Below, piece after piece: positions 9,077-18,791 of a stretch of 64,000 bases of DNA. The notes below the pieces were generated by a model. It did not search any database. It worked only from the letters and a program-made list of their open reading frames with translations, and was not told the origin of the DNA. The stretch is from assembly GCF_001695855.1 (NCBI RefSeq), contig NZ_MBSS01000012.1, positions 682,001-746,000 on the forward strand, given 5' to 3'. The stretch comes from Ensifer sp. LC163 (GTDB lineage Bacteria > Pseudomonadota > Alphaproteobacteria > Rhizobiales > Rhizobiaceae). Every line of letters begins with the position of its first letter. Positions within the stretch are counted from its first letter, which is position 1. Position numbers and translations under genes: made by a program.

Positions 9077-10351
9077 CTATTTGTGCTCGCCGTCGCCGTG
9101 ATGGTGGCGAATGCGGCGAACGATCAGCCAGACGCCGACGACCGCGAAAGGCACGGCAAGTCCGGTCAAAAGGCCGGGATCGATCGGCAGCTCGTGGCTG
9201 ACCGCCTTGGCGAGATAGCCGAACAGGCCGACGACATAATAGGAGATCGCGGCGACCGATAGGCCCTCGACGGTCTGCTGCAGCCGCAGCTGCAACTTTG
9301 CGCGCCGATCCATCGAGTTCAAGAGCGCGCTGTTCTGTCGTTCCAGTTCGACATCGACCCAGCTGCGCAGGAGCGCGGTGGCGCGCGCCAGCTTGCGCGA
9401 CAGGTTCGCCTGTCGTTCTTCCACCGATTGACAGGTGCGCATCGCCGGCGCCAGACGACGCTCGAGAAAGGTGCCGATCGTCTCATAGCCTGGGAGCGCC
9501 GTCTCGGCCAGGGTCCGGATGCGTTCCTGGACGATGCCGTAATAGGCGCGGCTGGCGCCGAAGCGATAGAGGCTGAGTGCCGCACCTGCCTCCAGATCGG
9601 CAGCAAGCCGGGTGATCTCCGCCAGCATGTCGTCCGCCTCTTCGCGCACGTTCTCCTTCATGCGCTGGGTGATCGCCGTCAACCCGTCTTCGGTGCGCCT
9701 GATCTCCGGCGACAGCGATTGTGCCAGCGGCAGGCCGATCATCGCCAGCGTACGATAGGTTTCGATATCGAGCAGACGCTGGATCAGGGCGCCGGTGCCG
9801 GCCTCGGTCATGCCGCGGTCGATCACCAGGATCTGCGTCAGGCCGTCGCCGTTCTGGCGAAAATCGGTGACGAGGATCGCCTGGCCGTTTTTCGTCTCGC
9901 TGTAACAGAGGCTGGTCGGATCGAAGGCCTTGATCGCTTCGCGGGTCTCCGGCGAATCGGCGCGGATCTCGAGGCGGATACCCGAGATGAGTGAACCGGG
10001 TGGCGAAAAGCCGTCGCCGAACGGGTGGATCGCAACTTCGCCGCCGAACTGCTCCGGCGCCGGCCCATCCCAGAAATAGGTGGAGAACTCGGTGTGCCGC
10101 TCCCAACGCAGCGTGCCCTGCCCCCAGGCCATGGCGTGGTGGTTGGCGTCGCGCCCGGGCGGGGCGATGCCGCGCGAACGGGACAATTCCGACAGCACCG
10201 CATGGTCGACGATCGAGCCGCCCTCGGTCATGAAGGCGAGCTGAAAGATCACGCGCGGCGTCGCCACCAGGGCATAAGGCCGCGAATGGACCTCCCCCAG
10301 TGCCTGCGCTCGCATCGGCGCGACCGGAAATGCAAAACTTCCCTTTGCCAT
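9077..10351 (-). CDS. DUF3422 family membrane-anchored protein
   Basis: About 424 residues, matching the DUF3422 family of unknown function that is widespread in proteobacteria. The conserved N-terminal segment ALGEVHSRPYALVATPR is present. Two hydrophobic segments close to the C-terminus (YYVVGLFGYLAKAV and GLAVPFAVVGVWLIV) suggest a C-terminal hairpin anchor, ending in a His-rich cytoplasmic tail. I prefer the ATG at 10351 over the upstream GTG because AGGGGG precedes it. It converges on the LysR gene with a 3 bp gap and is divergent from a GntR regulator. Confidence 0.85.
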   Translation of the reverse strand: MAKGSFAFPVAPMRAQALGEVHSRPYALVATPRVIFQLAFMTEGGSIVDHAVLSELSRSRGIAPPGRDANHHAMAWGQGTLRWERHTEFSTYFWDGPAPEQFGGEVAIHPFGDGFSPPGSLISGIRLEIRADSPETREAIKAFDPTSLCYSETKNGQAILVTDFRQNGDGLTQILVIDRGMTEAGTGALIQRLLDIETYRTLAMIGLPLAQSLSPEIRRTEDGLTAITQRMKENVREEADDMLAEITRLAADLEAGAALSLYRFGASRAYYGIVQERIRTLAETALPGYETIGTFLERRLAPAMRTCQSVEERQANLSRKLARATALLRSWVDVELERQNSALLNSMDRRAKLQLRLQQTVEGLSVAAISYYVVGLFGYLAKAVSHELPIDPGLLTGLAVPFAVVGVWLIVRRIRHHHGDGEHK

Positions 10352-10507
10352 GAAGCGCTTTGTCCCCCTCACGCGTTCATCATGACTTTCTTATCAACCG
10401 AACGAGCAAAAGCAAAAGGACGCATTGCCGCAGTTTGACTTTTGTCACGACGGCCGAAGTGGACAAGGAAATTGACCAGTTGGTCGCACATGCCTAGATT
10501 GCCCCGC

Positions 10508-11311
10508 ATGGGAGACCCAAGCGTGACCGAAGACCAGATCGACCTCTATGCCCGCATCAGCCACAGCCGCACCGCGGACGAGGTGGTCCAGCAGATCGAG
10601 CTTCTCATCCTCGAAGGCATCCTGCGCGACGGCGACCGGCTGCCGGGCGAAAGGGAGCTGTCGAAGCGCTTCGACGTGTCGCGACCGATCCTGCGCGAAG
10701 CGTTGAAGGAGCTGGAGACGCGCGGTCTCGTCGAGAGCCGCCACGGCGGCGGCACCTTCGTTGCCGATGTCGTCGGAGAAGTCTTCTCCAAGCCGCTGAT
10801 CGAGCTGATCGGCCGCCATCACAAGGCGACGCAGGATTATCTCGAATATCGCCGCGAACTCGAAGGGTTGACCGCGGAACTGGCTGCGACGCGCGCCACC
10901 GATTTCGACCGGGACATCCTCACGCGCATCATCGAGCGCATGCGAACCGCGCACAGTAGTGGCGATTTCAACGACGAGCTGACCTCCGACGTCGAATTGC
11001 ACCAGGCGATCGGCGAAAGCGCCCACAATATCATCCTGATGCACACGTTGCGCGCCTGCTACCGGCTGCTGACGCAAGGGATCTTCTTTCACCGCAATTC
11101 GGTGTTCGATGCCCCGGGCGCACGCGACCGGCTGCTGGCGCAGCACGAAGCGATCTACGACGCGATCATGGCCGGCGACCCGAAAGCGGCCAAGGCGGCA
11201 GCCCAAAGCCATATCGATTTTGTCGCCGCCTCCACCCGCGAGGCGGAGCGCACCGGCGAATGGGCGCGCATCGCCCGGCTGCGGCTGCAGCAACGCGACC
11301 AGGCGGGCTGA
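10508..11311 (+). CDS. GntR/FadR-family transcriptional regulator
   Basis: About 267 residues. The N-terminal GntR winged helix-turn-helix is clear (LPGERELSKRFDVSRPILRE, followed by RGLVESRHGGGTFV), and the all-helical C-terminal FCD effector domain includes the family's Asp/His metal-ligand pattern (DVELHQAIGESAHN). FCD regulators generally respond to small organic acids such as pyruvate, lactate or glycolate. The target is not evident; it is divergent from the DUF3422 gene. The start is uncertain: the frame is open upstream to 10442 and no strong ribosome site decides between candidate ATGs. Confidence 0.85.
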   Translation: MGDPSVTEDQIDLYARISHSRTADEVVQQIELLILEGILRDGDRLPGERELSKRFDVSRPILREALKELETRGLVESRHGGGTFVADVVGEVFSKPLIELIGRHHKATQDYLEYRRELEGLTAELAATRATDFDRDILTRIIERMRTAHSSGDFNDELTSDVELHQAIGESAHNIILMHTLRACYRLLTQGIFFHRNSVFDAPGARDRLLAQHEAIYDAIMAGDPKAAKAAAQSHIDFVAASTREAERTGEWARIARLRLQQRDQAG

Positions 11312-11515
11312 AGCCGGGCCAACGCCCGATTGCCGCCTCACTGGCAATGCCGGCGCGAAGACACCATATTCTGTCGCATAGGGACCACAGTTTGCAGCGA
11401 AGCTGACCGCATATCCGGCAGCCGACGAGACGCGACATTTACACGCAACGCGACGCTGGCATACTGGCGGGAACGTCAAACGAATACTGATTCGCTAAGA
11501 GGAGAGCAAACGACC

Positions 11516-12022
11516 TTGAACTTCCTGAACCGGCTCGCATCCGATGTGCAGCTCATGCTGCGGCGACCGGCGCGCATGCAATATGCGGCGCTGTGTTTCC
11601 GGGTTCGCAAGAAGTCCAGGGCGCTTGAGATTCTCCTGATCACCAGCCGCGATACCGGCCGCTGGGTCATTCCCAAGGGATGGCCGATGCAGGGCAAACG
11701 CGCCCATGAGGTGGCCGAACGCGAAGCCTATGAAGAGGCGGGGGTCAAGGGCCGGGTGCAGAAGGCTCCCGCCGGGTTCTATCTCTACAAGAAACGCATG
11801 GATCACGGCCTGGAGATTTCAGTCAAGGTCCAGGTCCACGCCCTGGAGGTCGACGATCTCTGCAAGCACTTCCCGGAAGAAGGCACGCGCAAGCTCGAAT
11901 GGGCTGGCTACCAGGAAGCGGCGAACCGCGTCGCCGAGCCGACACTGAAGGAGCTTATCCTCGCCTTCGGCAGCCGCATGTCGGCACCGCCTTCGCCAGT
12001 GCCCAAAACCGTGAACGGCTAG
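11516..12022 (+). CDS. Nudix hydrolase
   Basis: 168-residue Nudix enzyme, expected to hydrolyse a nucleoside diphosphate linked to another moiety; the diphosphoinositol/diadenosine polyphosphate hydrolase group is the nearest match by the motif WVIPKGWPMQGKRAHEVAER. The core metal-binding segment REAYEEAGV is intact. I chose the TTG at 11516 because GAGGAGAG lies eight bases upstream; the reading frame open back to 11330 has no such signal. It is followed 114 bp later by a phosphate transporter gene on the same strand. Confidence 0.85.
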   Translation: MNFLNRLASDVQLMLRRPARMQYAALCFRVRKKSRALEILLITSRDTGRWVIPKGWPMQGKRAHEVAEREAYEEAGVKGRVQKAPAGFYLYKKRMDHGLEISVKVQVHALEVDDLCKHFPEEGTRKLEWAGYQEAANRVAEPTLKELILAFGSRMSAPPSPVPKTVNG

Positions 12023-12136
12023 CCACCAGGGACGATATCTGCCGTTGTCGCTTGCACAGGTTTGCAGACATCATCAATTCCGCTTGAAAGCGTTTCGCGG
12101 TGGCAGTAGTGGCCATGGTGAAAAGGGAGATCGCCA

Positions 12137-13642
12137 TTGGCAAAGCCGCGCATGCGCCTTGAAAAGCAGACGCTCGACAAGGACCTCGACAAGTTCAGCC
12201 TTGCCGAGGCGGCATCGCAACAGGTGATGCGTAGTCTGGCAGCGCCTGGCCTGGCCCTGCTCTTCCTGCTGCTCAGCATGGCATTTGCCGCAAGCTTCGT
12301 CACGAACTCTGCAGCGGCACCTATCATCATCGCCGCTGCCGCGATCGCCGGCTACATGGCGATGAACATCGGCGCCAACGACGTGACCAACAACGTCGGC
12401 GCGGCCGTCGGCGCCAAGGCGATGTCGATGGTGACGGCGCTGACGATCGCCGCCGTCTTCGAGATCGCCGGCGCGATGCTGGCCGGCCGTGAGGTGACAC
12501 TGACCGTCGAGGCCGGCATCATCTATGGCGAGCATATTCTCGGCCCCGAGACGATCGTCTGGGTGATGATGGCGGCTCTCGCCTCATCGGCCGTCTGGAT
12601 CAACATCGCCACCTATTCCGGCGCACCGGTTTCGACCACGCATTCGATCATCGGCGGCATCGTCGGCGCAGGCATCGCCGCGGCCGGCGTTTCCAGCGTG
12701 CAATGGTGGTCGCTTGCCGGCATCACCGCCAGTTGGTCTATTTCTCCGGTTCTCGGCGGTACGATCGCTGCCGCCTTCCTGGCGTTCCTCAAGGAATTCA
12801 TCATCTACCGCGAGGACAAGATCGCATCGGCGAGACGCTGGATGCCGATCATCCTAGGCGTGACGGCGGGTAGCTTCACGGCCTATCTGGCCGTCATCGC
12901 GCTTGTCCAGGTTGCCGCGATCTCGCTGTCAACCGGGCTGGGCCTCGGTCTCGTTGCCGGAATTGCCACTTATTTTCTCACCAAGCCGTGGATCCAACGC
13001 CAGTCCATCGGGCTCGACAATCGCAACCAGTCGCTGCGCAAACTGTTTCGCGCACCGCTGATCCTTTCTGCCGCGCTGCTCTCCTTCGCCCACGGCGCCA
13101 ACGACGTTTCCAACGCCATCGGCCCGCTCGCGGCGATCGTGTCCGCCCTCGACAGTGTCACCACCACAGAGACATCGCCGACGCCACTTTGGGAGCTTGC
13201 GATCGGCGCGCTCGGCATTTCGATCGGCCTGCTGCTCTATGGCCCACGGCTGATCCGCGTCGTCGGTCAGGAAATCACCCGCCTCAATCCGATGCGCGCC
13301 TTCTGCGTTGCGCTGGCAACCGCGGTAACCGTGTTGCTCGCCTCCGCCTTCGGTCTGCCGATCAGCTCGACCCACACCGCCGTCGGCGCCGTCTTCGGCG
13401 TCGGCTTCTTCCGTGAATGGTATACCCGCCACTCGAAACGGCGCCTGGAATATGTCCGTCGGAAGACCGGGCAGGCAGACTTCATGGAGTCGACGGAAAC
13501 CAACTTTGCCGAAGTGCGCCGCCGGCGCTTGGTGCGCCGCTCGCATTTCCTGACGATCGTCGCCGCCTGGGTCATCACCGTTCCGGCTTCGGCTCTGCTT
13601 TCCGCCGTCGTCTATCTCGTTCTTTCCGCCATTTTCATGTGA
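12137..13642 (+). CDS. Inorganic phosphate transporter, PiT family
   Basis: 501-residue integral membrane symporter for inorganic phosphate. The two inverted-repeat PiT signatures are obvious: [18 protein letters not shown] near residue 80 and [17 protein letters not shown] near residue 320. About ten or more hydrophobic segments are spread over the length, with an extended hydrophilic N-terminus. The start is a TTG preceded by AAGGGAG. No DUF47 partner gene, which often accompanies pit, is present. rsmE starts 11 bp after the stop, so the two are likely co-transcribed. Confidence 0.93.
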   Translation: MAKPRMRLEKQTLDKDLDKFSLAEAASQQVMRSLAAPGLALLFLLLSMAFAASFVTNSAAAPIIIAAAAIAGYMAMNIGANDVTNNVGAAVGAKAMSMVTALTIAAVFEIAGAMLAGREVTLTVEAGIIYGEHILGPETIVWVMMAALASSAVWINIATYSGAPVSTTHSIIGGIVGAGIAAAGVSSVQWWSLAGITASWSISPVLGGTIAAAFLAFLKEFIIYREDKIASARRWMPIILGVTAGSFTAYLAVIALVQVAAISLSTGLGLGLVAGIATYFLTKPWIQRQSIGLDNRNQSLRKLFRAPLILSAALLSFAHGANDVSNAIGPLAAIVSALDSVTTTETSPTPLWELAIGALGISIGLLLYGPRLIRVVGQEITRLNPMRAFCVALATAVTVLLASAFGLPISSTHTAVGAVFGVGFFREWYTRHSKRRLEYVRRKTGQADFMESTETNFAEVRRRRLVRRSHFLTIVAAWVITVPASALLSAVVYLVLSAIFM

Positions 13643-13653
13643 AGGTATTCCCC

Positions 13654-14391
13654 ATGCGCGCCAATTTTCGCATGCAGCGACTGTTCGTTGAGCATCCTCT
13701 TCTGGCCGGCTCCGCGCAGGAGGCGACCAAGGAGCAGTTCAACTATCTGATCAATGTGCTTCGCTACGAGGACGGCGGCTCCATCCTCGTCTTCAACGGT
13801 CGCGACGGCGAATGGCGCGCCGAGCTTTCACTTGCGAGCAAGAAGCGCCTGATCCTGACCGCGGTCGAACAGACCCGCCCGCAACCGGCTCCTTGCGATC
13901 TCGTCTACCTCTTTGCGCCGCTGAAAGTCGGCCGCCTCGACTATCTCGTGCAGAAGGCGGTCGAGATGGGTGCCGGCGTGCTGCAACCGGTGATGACACA
14001 GCACGTGCAGGGCAAGATCGGCAATCTCGATCGCGTGCGCGCCAATGTCGTCGAGGCCGCGGAACAGTGCGGCGTGCTCGGCATTCCCGGCGTCGCGGAG
14101 CCCCGCCGGCTTGAAGATCTGCTTCAAGACTGGCCCGTGGATCGTCGCATCATCTTCTGCGACGAAGGCAGCGACAGCCAGAACCCGCTGCCGATTCTGA
14201 AGGGCATTGGGGAAAAGAAGCTGGCTCTGCTGATCGGGCCTGAAGGCGGCTTTTCCGACAGCGAACGGGCCCTGCTGCGCAGCCTCGATTTCGTCACTGC
14301 CATTCCGCTTGGCCCCCGCATTCTCAGGGCCGATACCGCAGCGGTTGCCGCGATGGCCGTGATACAGGCAACGGTCGGTGATTGGCACTGA
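13654..14391 (+). CDS. rsmE: 16S rRNA (uracil1498-N3)-methyltransferase
   Basis: 245-residue SPOUT-fold methyltransferase that modifies U1498 of 16S rRNA in the small subunit. The AdoMet-binding knot is visible as [13 protein letters not shown] and [11 protein letters not shown] at the C-terminus, and the N-terminal PUA-like domain begins [11 protein letters not shown]. The start is the ATG at 13654 shortly after the pit stop codon; the frame extends further upstream only inside pit. Full length for the family. Confidence 0.95.
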   Translation: MRANFRMQRLFVEHPLLAGSAQEATKEQFNYLINVLRYEDGGSILVFNGRDGEWRAELSLASKKRLILTAVEQTRPQPAPCDLVYLFAPLKVGRLDYLVQKAVEMGAGVLQPVMTQHVQGKIGNLDRVRANVVEAAEQCGVLGIPGVAEPRRLEDLLQDWPVDRRIIFCDEGSDSQNPLPILKGIGEKKLALLIGPEGGFSDSERALLRSLDFVTAIPLGPRILRADTAAVAAMAVIQATVGDWH

Positions 14392-14537
14392 CCGGTCGCT
14401 TGCGCGCAAGCACGGCGCATACTTTTTTTGAACAGATCTTGAAAGAAATTGACTTGCACCGCACCTGATTACGGTTCAAGCAGCCACCATCCACTTCCGC
14501 TGACCGGCGGGAACCGCTCAAGCAAAAGAAGACGCTC

Positions 14538-15911
14538 ATGGCCCGAGATACCACCGACCAGACGCCGGTAACCTCTGTCGCTGACCTGACCGCTTATGTC
14601 GCGGCGGGCTCGAAACCGGAGGAGCGGTTCCGGATCGGAACGGAGCACGAAAAGTTTGCCTTCTTTAAGGCGGACAACAGCCCTGTCCCCTATTTCGGAG
14701 ACGCCAGCATCCAGGCGCTGCTCAACGGCATGGCCGCAAAGAGCGGCTGGGAGCCGATCGTCGACGAGGGCAACATCATCGGTCTTGCCGAGCATTCCGG
14801 CAACGGAGCGATCTCGCTGGAGCCGGGCGGCCAGTTCGAGCTTTCCGGCGCGCCGCTCGAAAACCTGCATCAGACCTGCAAGGAATCGAACCAGCACCTC
14901 GCCGTTCTGCGGGAAGTGGCCGAGCCGCTCGGCATTCGCTTCCTCGGCATCGGCGGCAGCCCGAAATGGACGTTCGACGAAACGCCGCGCATGCCGAAAT
15001 CGCGCTACGGCATCATGAGCCGCTACATGCCCAAGGTCGGCACCAAGGGCCTCGACATGATGTATCGCACCTGCACGATCCAGGTGAACCTCGATTTCTC
15101 CTCGGAAGTGGACATGCGCCGCAAGATGCAGGTGTCCTTAAAGCTCCAGCCGCTGGCGACCGCGCTGTTTGCAAGCTCGCCGTTTACCGACGGCAAGCCG
15201 AACGAACTCTTGTCCTGGCGCGGCGATATCTGGCGCGACACCGACAACCAGCGTTCCGGCCTGCTGCCCTCGGCTTTCAAGCCCGACTTCGGCTTCTCGG
15301 ACTATGTCGAATGGGCGCTCGACGTGCCGATGTATTTCGTCGTTCGCGACGGCCACTACCACGACTGTACCCACGTAACCTTCCGCCAGTTCATGAACGG
15401 AGCGCTCAAGGGCGAGATCGCCGAATGGCAGCCGAACATGGGCGACTGGACTAATCACCTTTCGACGCTGTTCCCCGACGTGCGCCTCAAGCGCTTCCTG
15501 GAAATGCGCGGCGCCGATGGCGGGCCGTGGCGCCGGATCTGCGCGCTGCCTGCCTTTTGGGTCGGCCTGCTTTACGACAGCGAGGCGCTCGACGCTGCCG
15601 AAGCGCTTACCCGCGACTGGACGTTCGAGGAGGTCGGGACCTTACGTGATGCGGTGCCCGCCCAGGCGCTCAACGCAAAATTCCGCGCCGGCAGCCTTTA
15701 CGACATCGCCCGCGAAGTCGTTTCGATCTCACGCGGCGGCCTGAAGCGACGCAACCGGCTGAACGGCGACGGCATCGACGAAAGCCAGTTCCTGGCGCCG
15801 CTCGACGAAGTGCTGGCCAAGAAGGCGACGCTCGCCGAGGATCTGCTGTCGCTCTACAACGGGCGCTGGAACGGTTCTGTCGATCCGGTCTTTGCAGAAT
15901 ACCAATACTGA
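14538..15911 (+). CDS. gshA: Glutamate-cysteine ligase
   Basis: First enzyme of glutathione synthesis: ATP-dependent ligation of glutamate and cysteine. The 457-residue protein is of the alphaproteobacterial/plant type (GCS2-like): GTEHEKFAF near residue 35 carries acidic metal ligands, EPGGQFELSG binds substrate, and MYRTCTIQVNLDFSSEVDM is the conserved core. An independent promoter is likely, since 146 bp separate it from rsmE. It is followed by a palindromic repeat. Confidence 0.95.
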   Translation: MARDTTDQTPVTSVADLTAYVAAGSKPEERFRIGTEHEKFAFFKADNSPVPYFGDASIQALLNGMAAKSGWEPIVDEGNIIGLAEHSGNGAISLEPGGQFELSGAPLENLHQTCKESNQHLAVLREVAEPLGIRFLGIGGSPKWTFDETPRMPKSRYGIMSRYMPKVGTKGLDMMYRTCTIQVNLDFSSEVDMRRKMQVSLKLQPLATALFASSPFTDGKPNELLSWRGDIWRDTDNQRSGLLPSAFKPDFGFSDYVEWALDVPMYFVVRDGHYHDCTHVTFRQFMNGALKGEIAEWQPNMGDWTNHLSTLFPDVRLKRFLEMRGADGGPWRRICALPAFWVGLLYDSEALDAAEALTRDWTFEEVGTLRDAVPAQALNAKFRAGSLYDIAREVVSISRGGLKRRNRLNGDGIDESQFLAPLDEVLAKKATLAEDLLSLYNGRWNGSVDPVFAEYQY

Positions 15912-16040
15912 GCCGGTAAGCCTTCGATTAAAAAGGCGGTTTCCAGCTCCAGATTTCCCGATATAGTGCAACGACATACGTTGCTTGCAGCGCCGCACGT
16001 CAGCCTGACGCGCAAACGGCGCTGCCGCGCTTTACACTTG

Positions 16041-16087
16041 CTGCATAATTTTCCCCTTAAATCGTTCCGATCTAAGGAATTAGGCAG
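16041..16087. repeat. Palindromic intergenic repeat, copy 2
   Basis: CTGCATAATTTTCCCCTTAA followed by a degenerate inverted copy ending GGAATTAGGCAG, 47 bp, matching the inner arm of the 3444-3576 repeat. It sits between gshA and the DUF937-like gene; the start of the latter lies only 20 bp beyond, so the repeat may form part of its leader. Confidence 0.6.
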
Positions 16088-16106
16088 TAGCCGAAGGGAA
16101 CCGGGG

Positions 16107-16934
16107 ATGGCACCGCTTTTTGACATGTTCATGCAGGCGCAGAACGGACAGGCCACCGAGTTGATGGCCAAACAATTCGGGCTTGCCCAGGAGCAGATGG
16201 CAAAGGCCACGGCAGCGCTGCTTCCGGCCTTCTCCGCCGCCTTCAAGCGCAACACGACAAACCCTTACGATTTCGGCGCGCTGCTGACGGCCATGTCCAG
16301 CGGCAACTACGCCAAATACTTCGAGGACGTGAGCCAGGCGTTCACGCCGCAAGGCATGGCCGACGGCAACGGTATCCTCGGCCAGCTCTTCGGCTCCAAG
16401 GAAATGTCGCGCGCTATCGCAGCCCAGGCAGCCCAGGTCACCGGCATCAGCCAGGAGATCTACAAGCAGTTGCTGCCGGCGATGGCCGATACGCTGATGG
16501 GTGGGCTGTTCAAGCAGGCGACGGGCCAGTTCGCGGGGCCGAACGGTGCCTTTGCCAACAATCCGATGGCGACGATGATGCAGCAGTGGATGGAGGCAAC
16601 CGGCCTTGCCAAGAAGCCGGAGCCACAGGCCAATCCCTTCGACAATCCCTTTACGCAGGCGATGCAGAGCTTCTTCGGCGCCGGCAAGAAGGAAGAAAAG
16701 GCCAAGACGCCCGACTTCTTTGCCGACAACCCCTTCATGAAGGCGTTCCAGGACATGATGCAGACAGGCGCCGGCACCACGGCCAAACCGGCTGCAGACA
16801 ACCCGGCCGTCGCCCAGTTCTCGCAATTGATGAACAGCATGTTCGACAGCGGGCTGGAGATGCAGAAGGAATATCAGAAGAACATCGAGGCGCTGTTCGA
16901 CAGCTACAAGACCGGTACCGGCGACAAGACCTGA
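16107..16934 (+). CDS. DUF937-like hypothetical protein
   Basis: 275 residues, rich in Ala, Gln, Met and Phe, starting MAPLFDMFMQAQNGQATELM with a GGGGATGG context. The first 150 residues resemble the DUF937 (YidB-like) family, with the paired segments ATELMAKQFGLAQEQMAKAT and AIAAQAAQVTGISQEIYKQL that look like a helical repeat. The C-terminal half has repeated NPF/NPFxxAMQ motifs (DNPFTQAMQ, DNPFMKAFQ, ADNPAVAQF). No signal peptide or membrane segment is seen. Function unknown. Confidence 0.75.
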   Translation: MAPLFDMFMQAQNGQATELMAKQFGLAQEQMAKATAALLPAFSAAFKRNTTNPYDFGALLTAMSSGNYAKYFEDVSQAFTPQGMADGNGILGQLFGSKEMSRAIAAQAAQVTGISQEIYKQLLPAMADTLMGGLFKQATGQFAGPNGAFANNPMATMMQQWMEATGLAKKPEPQANPFDNPFTQAMQSFFGAGKKEEKAKTPDFFADNPFMKAFQDMMQTGAGTTAKPAADNPAVAQFSQLMNSMFDSGLEMQKEYQKNIEALFDSYKTGTGDKT

Positions 16935-16984
16935 GCTGGTCCGCGGTCGCCCCTTCCCAAGCCGACACCTGCTGAAAAGAAAAA

Positions 16985-17048
16985 GGCCCGGTACATGTCT
17001 TGGTTCATGTACCGGGCCAAGCGGCAGGGTCTATTGGCTCTACCCTGC
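16985..17048 (-). ncRNA. Possible small RNA: two hairpins ending in a terminator (minus strand)
   Basis: Read on the minus strand: a 7-bp hairpin (GCAGGGT/ACCCTGC, 17024-17048) is followed by a 13-bp perfect hairpin GGCCCGGTACATG/CATGTACCGGGCC (16985-17018) and then CTTTTTCTTTTC. That layout is a strong Rho-independent terminator. It lies about 135 bp beyond the DUF1127 stop, so it may end that transcript or be the 3' part of a separate sRNA whose 5' end I cannot place. The stem also lies downstream of the plus-strand gene, but lacks a T tract on that strand. Confidence 0.4.
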
Positions 17049-17183
17049 GGGGAACGTTTGGGCGCGCGATAGAGGCGGCAGCACCGAAACTTCGAAATTC
17101 GTAGCATGACCCGCGTTGGCGGCAGCTTGCGCGGATCATGCTCGACCGGCGCATCTCAAGCGGCGGGATGCGCCATGGGGAAA

Positions 17184-17480
17184 TCAGTCGTGACGGATCC
17201 CCTTGTAGAAGAGGCTCGCACGGTTTCGCGACGCACGCGTCAGATAGCTGGCGGGATTGTCGAAGAAGGGCGAGGTGATTGCCTCGCGGACATCTTCGCG
17301 CCGTAGCCCCATATCGAGGAGATGCCGGTCGTCCAGCTCATTCAGACGCGCGATTTCGCGTCGGTTTCTAAACAGGCGCCATGCGGCCGTCATCACGCCG
17401 ACAACGCCAGCGGCGCGGGAGGCATAGGCCTGCTTTCCTGCAACGAGGTCGAGATCGAGGACGTGGTCGGTCGTGCGCAT
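17184..17480 (-). CDS. DUF1127 domain protein
   Basis: 98-residue protein with a DUF1127 segment, the short Arg-rich motif RNRREIARLNELDDRHLLDM. This is the standard small-protein domain of rhizobia, linked in Agrobacterium and other alphaproteobacteria to RNA-level regulation of phosphate and carbon metabolism. The start at 17480 (MRTTDHVLDLDL) has AGGAGT seven bases upstream; the longer frame is unlikely. Divergent from an LsrB-like regulator gene. Confidence 0.85.
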   Translation of the reverse strand: MRTTDHVLDLDLVAGKQAYASRAAGVVGVMTAAWRLFRNRREIARLNELDDRHLLDMGLRREDVREAITSPFFDNPASYLTRASRNRASLFYKGIRHD

Positions 17481-17689
17481 GACGGTACTCCTTTTTTCAG
17501 GCACGAAGAGACCCATCCCCTGCGCGAGGTCATACGCAGGGGCGGGCCAGGGACGTTGGGATTCGCCGGCAACGCTGCCGGCCGGGGGTCAATGAAATTT
17601 GCCCCCGATAGATCGCAAATCCTTATTGATCAGTCCAACGAATGTTTTTAATGATATTCATCAAACAATCTTATGGATGTATCACGGCC

Positions 17690-18640
17690 ATGTCCGCACC
17701 GCTTGATATCGATCAGCTGCAAACCTTTGTCGCGATCGCCGACACGGGCAGCTTCACCAAGGCCGCCGACCGGGTTTTCAAGACGCAGTCGGCCGTATCC
17801 ATGCAGATGCGGCGCCTGGAAGAGCGTATCGGCAAGCCGTTGTTCATGAAGGATGGCCGCGGCAACCGCCTGACCGTCGAGGGCGACCGGCTGCTCAATT
17901 TTGCCCGCCGGATGATCCGTCTCAACAACGAGGCGATGGCCTCCTTCGACGACAATCGGCTGGAAGGCACGCTGCGCATCGGTACGCCCGACGACTACGC
18001 CGATCGCTACATGCCGGAAATCATCGTGCGGTTTGCGAAGACCCATCCGAACGTCGAACTCTACATCATCTGCGAACCTTCGGTGGATCTGGCGGAGAAG
18101 ATGGCCAAGGGTGACCTCGACATCGCGCTCGTCACGCACAATCCGCGTGCCCGCGCCTCGGATGTGGTGCGCACCGAGCCGCTCTGTTGGGTAAGCTCGA
18201 TCAACCATCCGCTGCCGGAAAACGCCCCGATCCCGCTTGCGGTCGGCCGACGCGATTGCCAGTGGCGGCAGGCGGCCTGTGCGGCGCTCGATGCCACCGG
18301 CAAGGAATACCAGATCCTGTTCACCAGCTGGTCCTCCACCGTGGTCGCCGCGGCCGTGCTTGCCGGCATGGCGGTTTCGGTCCTGCCGGAATCGGCACTG
18401 CGCCCAGGCATGAAGGTGCTGACACTGGCCGACGGCTTCCCCGCGCTTGCTCCCGTGCAGATCGGCATCATGAAGCGCCCGGGGCTGTCGCCGTCTTTGT
18501 CGAACGCGATTACCAACCACATCACGGCCTGTCTGGACAACATCACCCCGATCACCGTCAACGACGACATCGATGGCGATATCAAGGGCTTCCCGCGCTA
18601 TCCGCGCCTGCGGCAAAGCCACATGCTTCCGGGCTGGTAA
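17690..18640 (+). CDS. LysR-family regulator, LsrB-like
   Basis: 316 residues. N-terminal winged helix-turn-helix: DIDQLQTFVAIADTGSFTKA, SAVSMQMRRLEERIGKPLF; the effector domain contains LEGTLRIGTPDDYADRYMPE, close to my memory of rhizobial LsrB/LrhA-like regulators that act in redox balance and symbiosis. It is probably a paralogue rather than LsrB itself, whose usual neighbours are different. The start MSAPLDID is chosen over upstream in-frame ATGs, which would add an atypical extension. Confidence 0.85.
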   Translation: MSAPLDIDQLQTFVAIADTGSFTKAADRVFKTQSAVSMQMRRLEERIGKPLFMKDGRGNRLTVEGDRLLNFARRMIRLNNEAMASFDDNRLEGTLRIGTPDDYADRYMPEIIVRFAKTHPNVELYIICEPSVDLAEKMAKGDLDIALVTHNPRARASDVVRTEPLCWVSSINHPLPENAPIPLAVGRRDCQWRQAACAALDATGKEYQILFTSWSSTVVAAAVLAGMAVSVLPESALRPGMKVLTLADGFPALAPVQIGIMKRPGLSPSLSNAITNHITACLDNITPITVNDDIDGDIKGFPRYPRLRQSHMLPGW

Positions 18641-18791
18641 ACACCGTCACATATACAACAAGGCCGCGCATCCAACCGGACGCGCGGCGAAGCAATCCGC
18701 GCCCGCATGACATGGAGGCGCTTGCCGGGGCGATCACCGGCTGCGCCCGGGCGATATGCGGGACCGCCGACGCCGCCTGATACGGCTCCGG

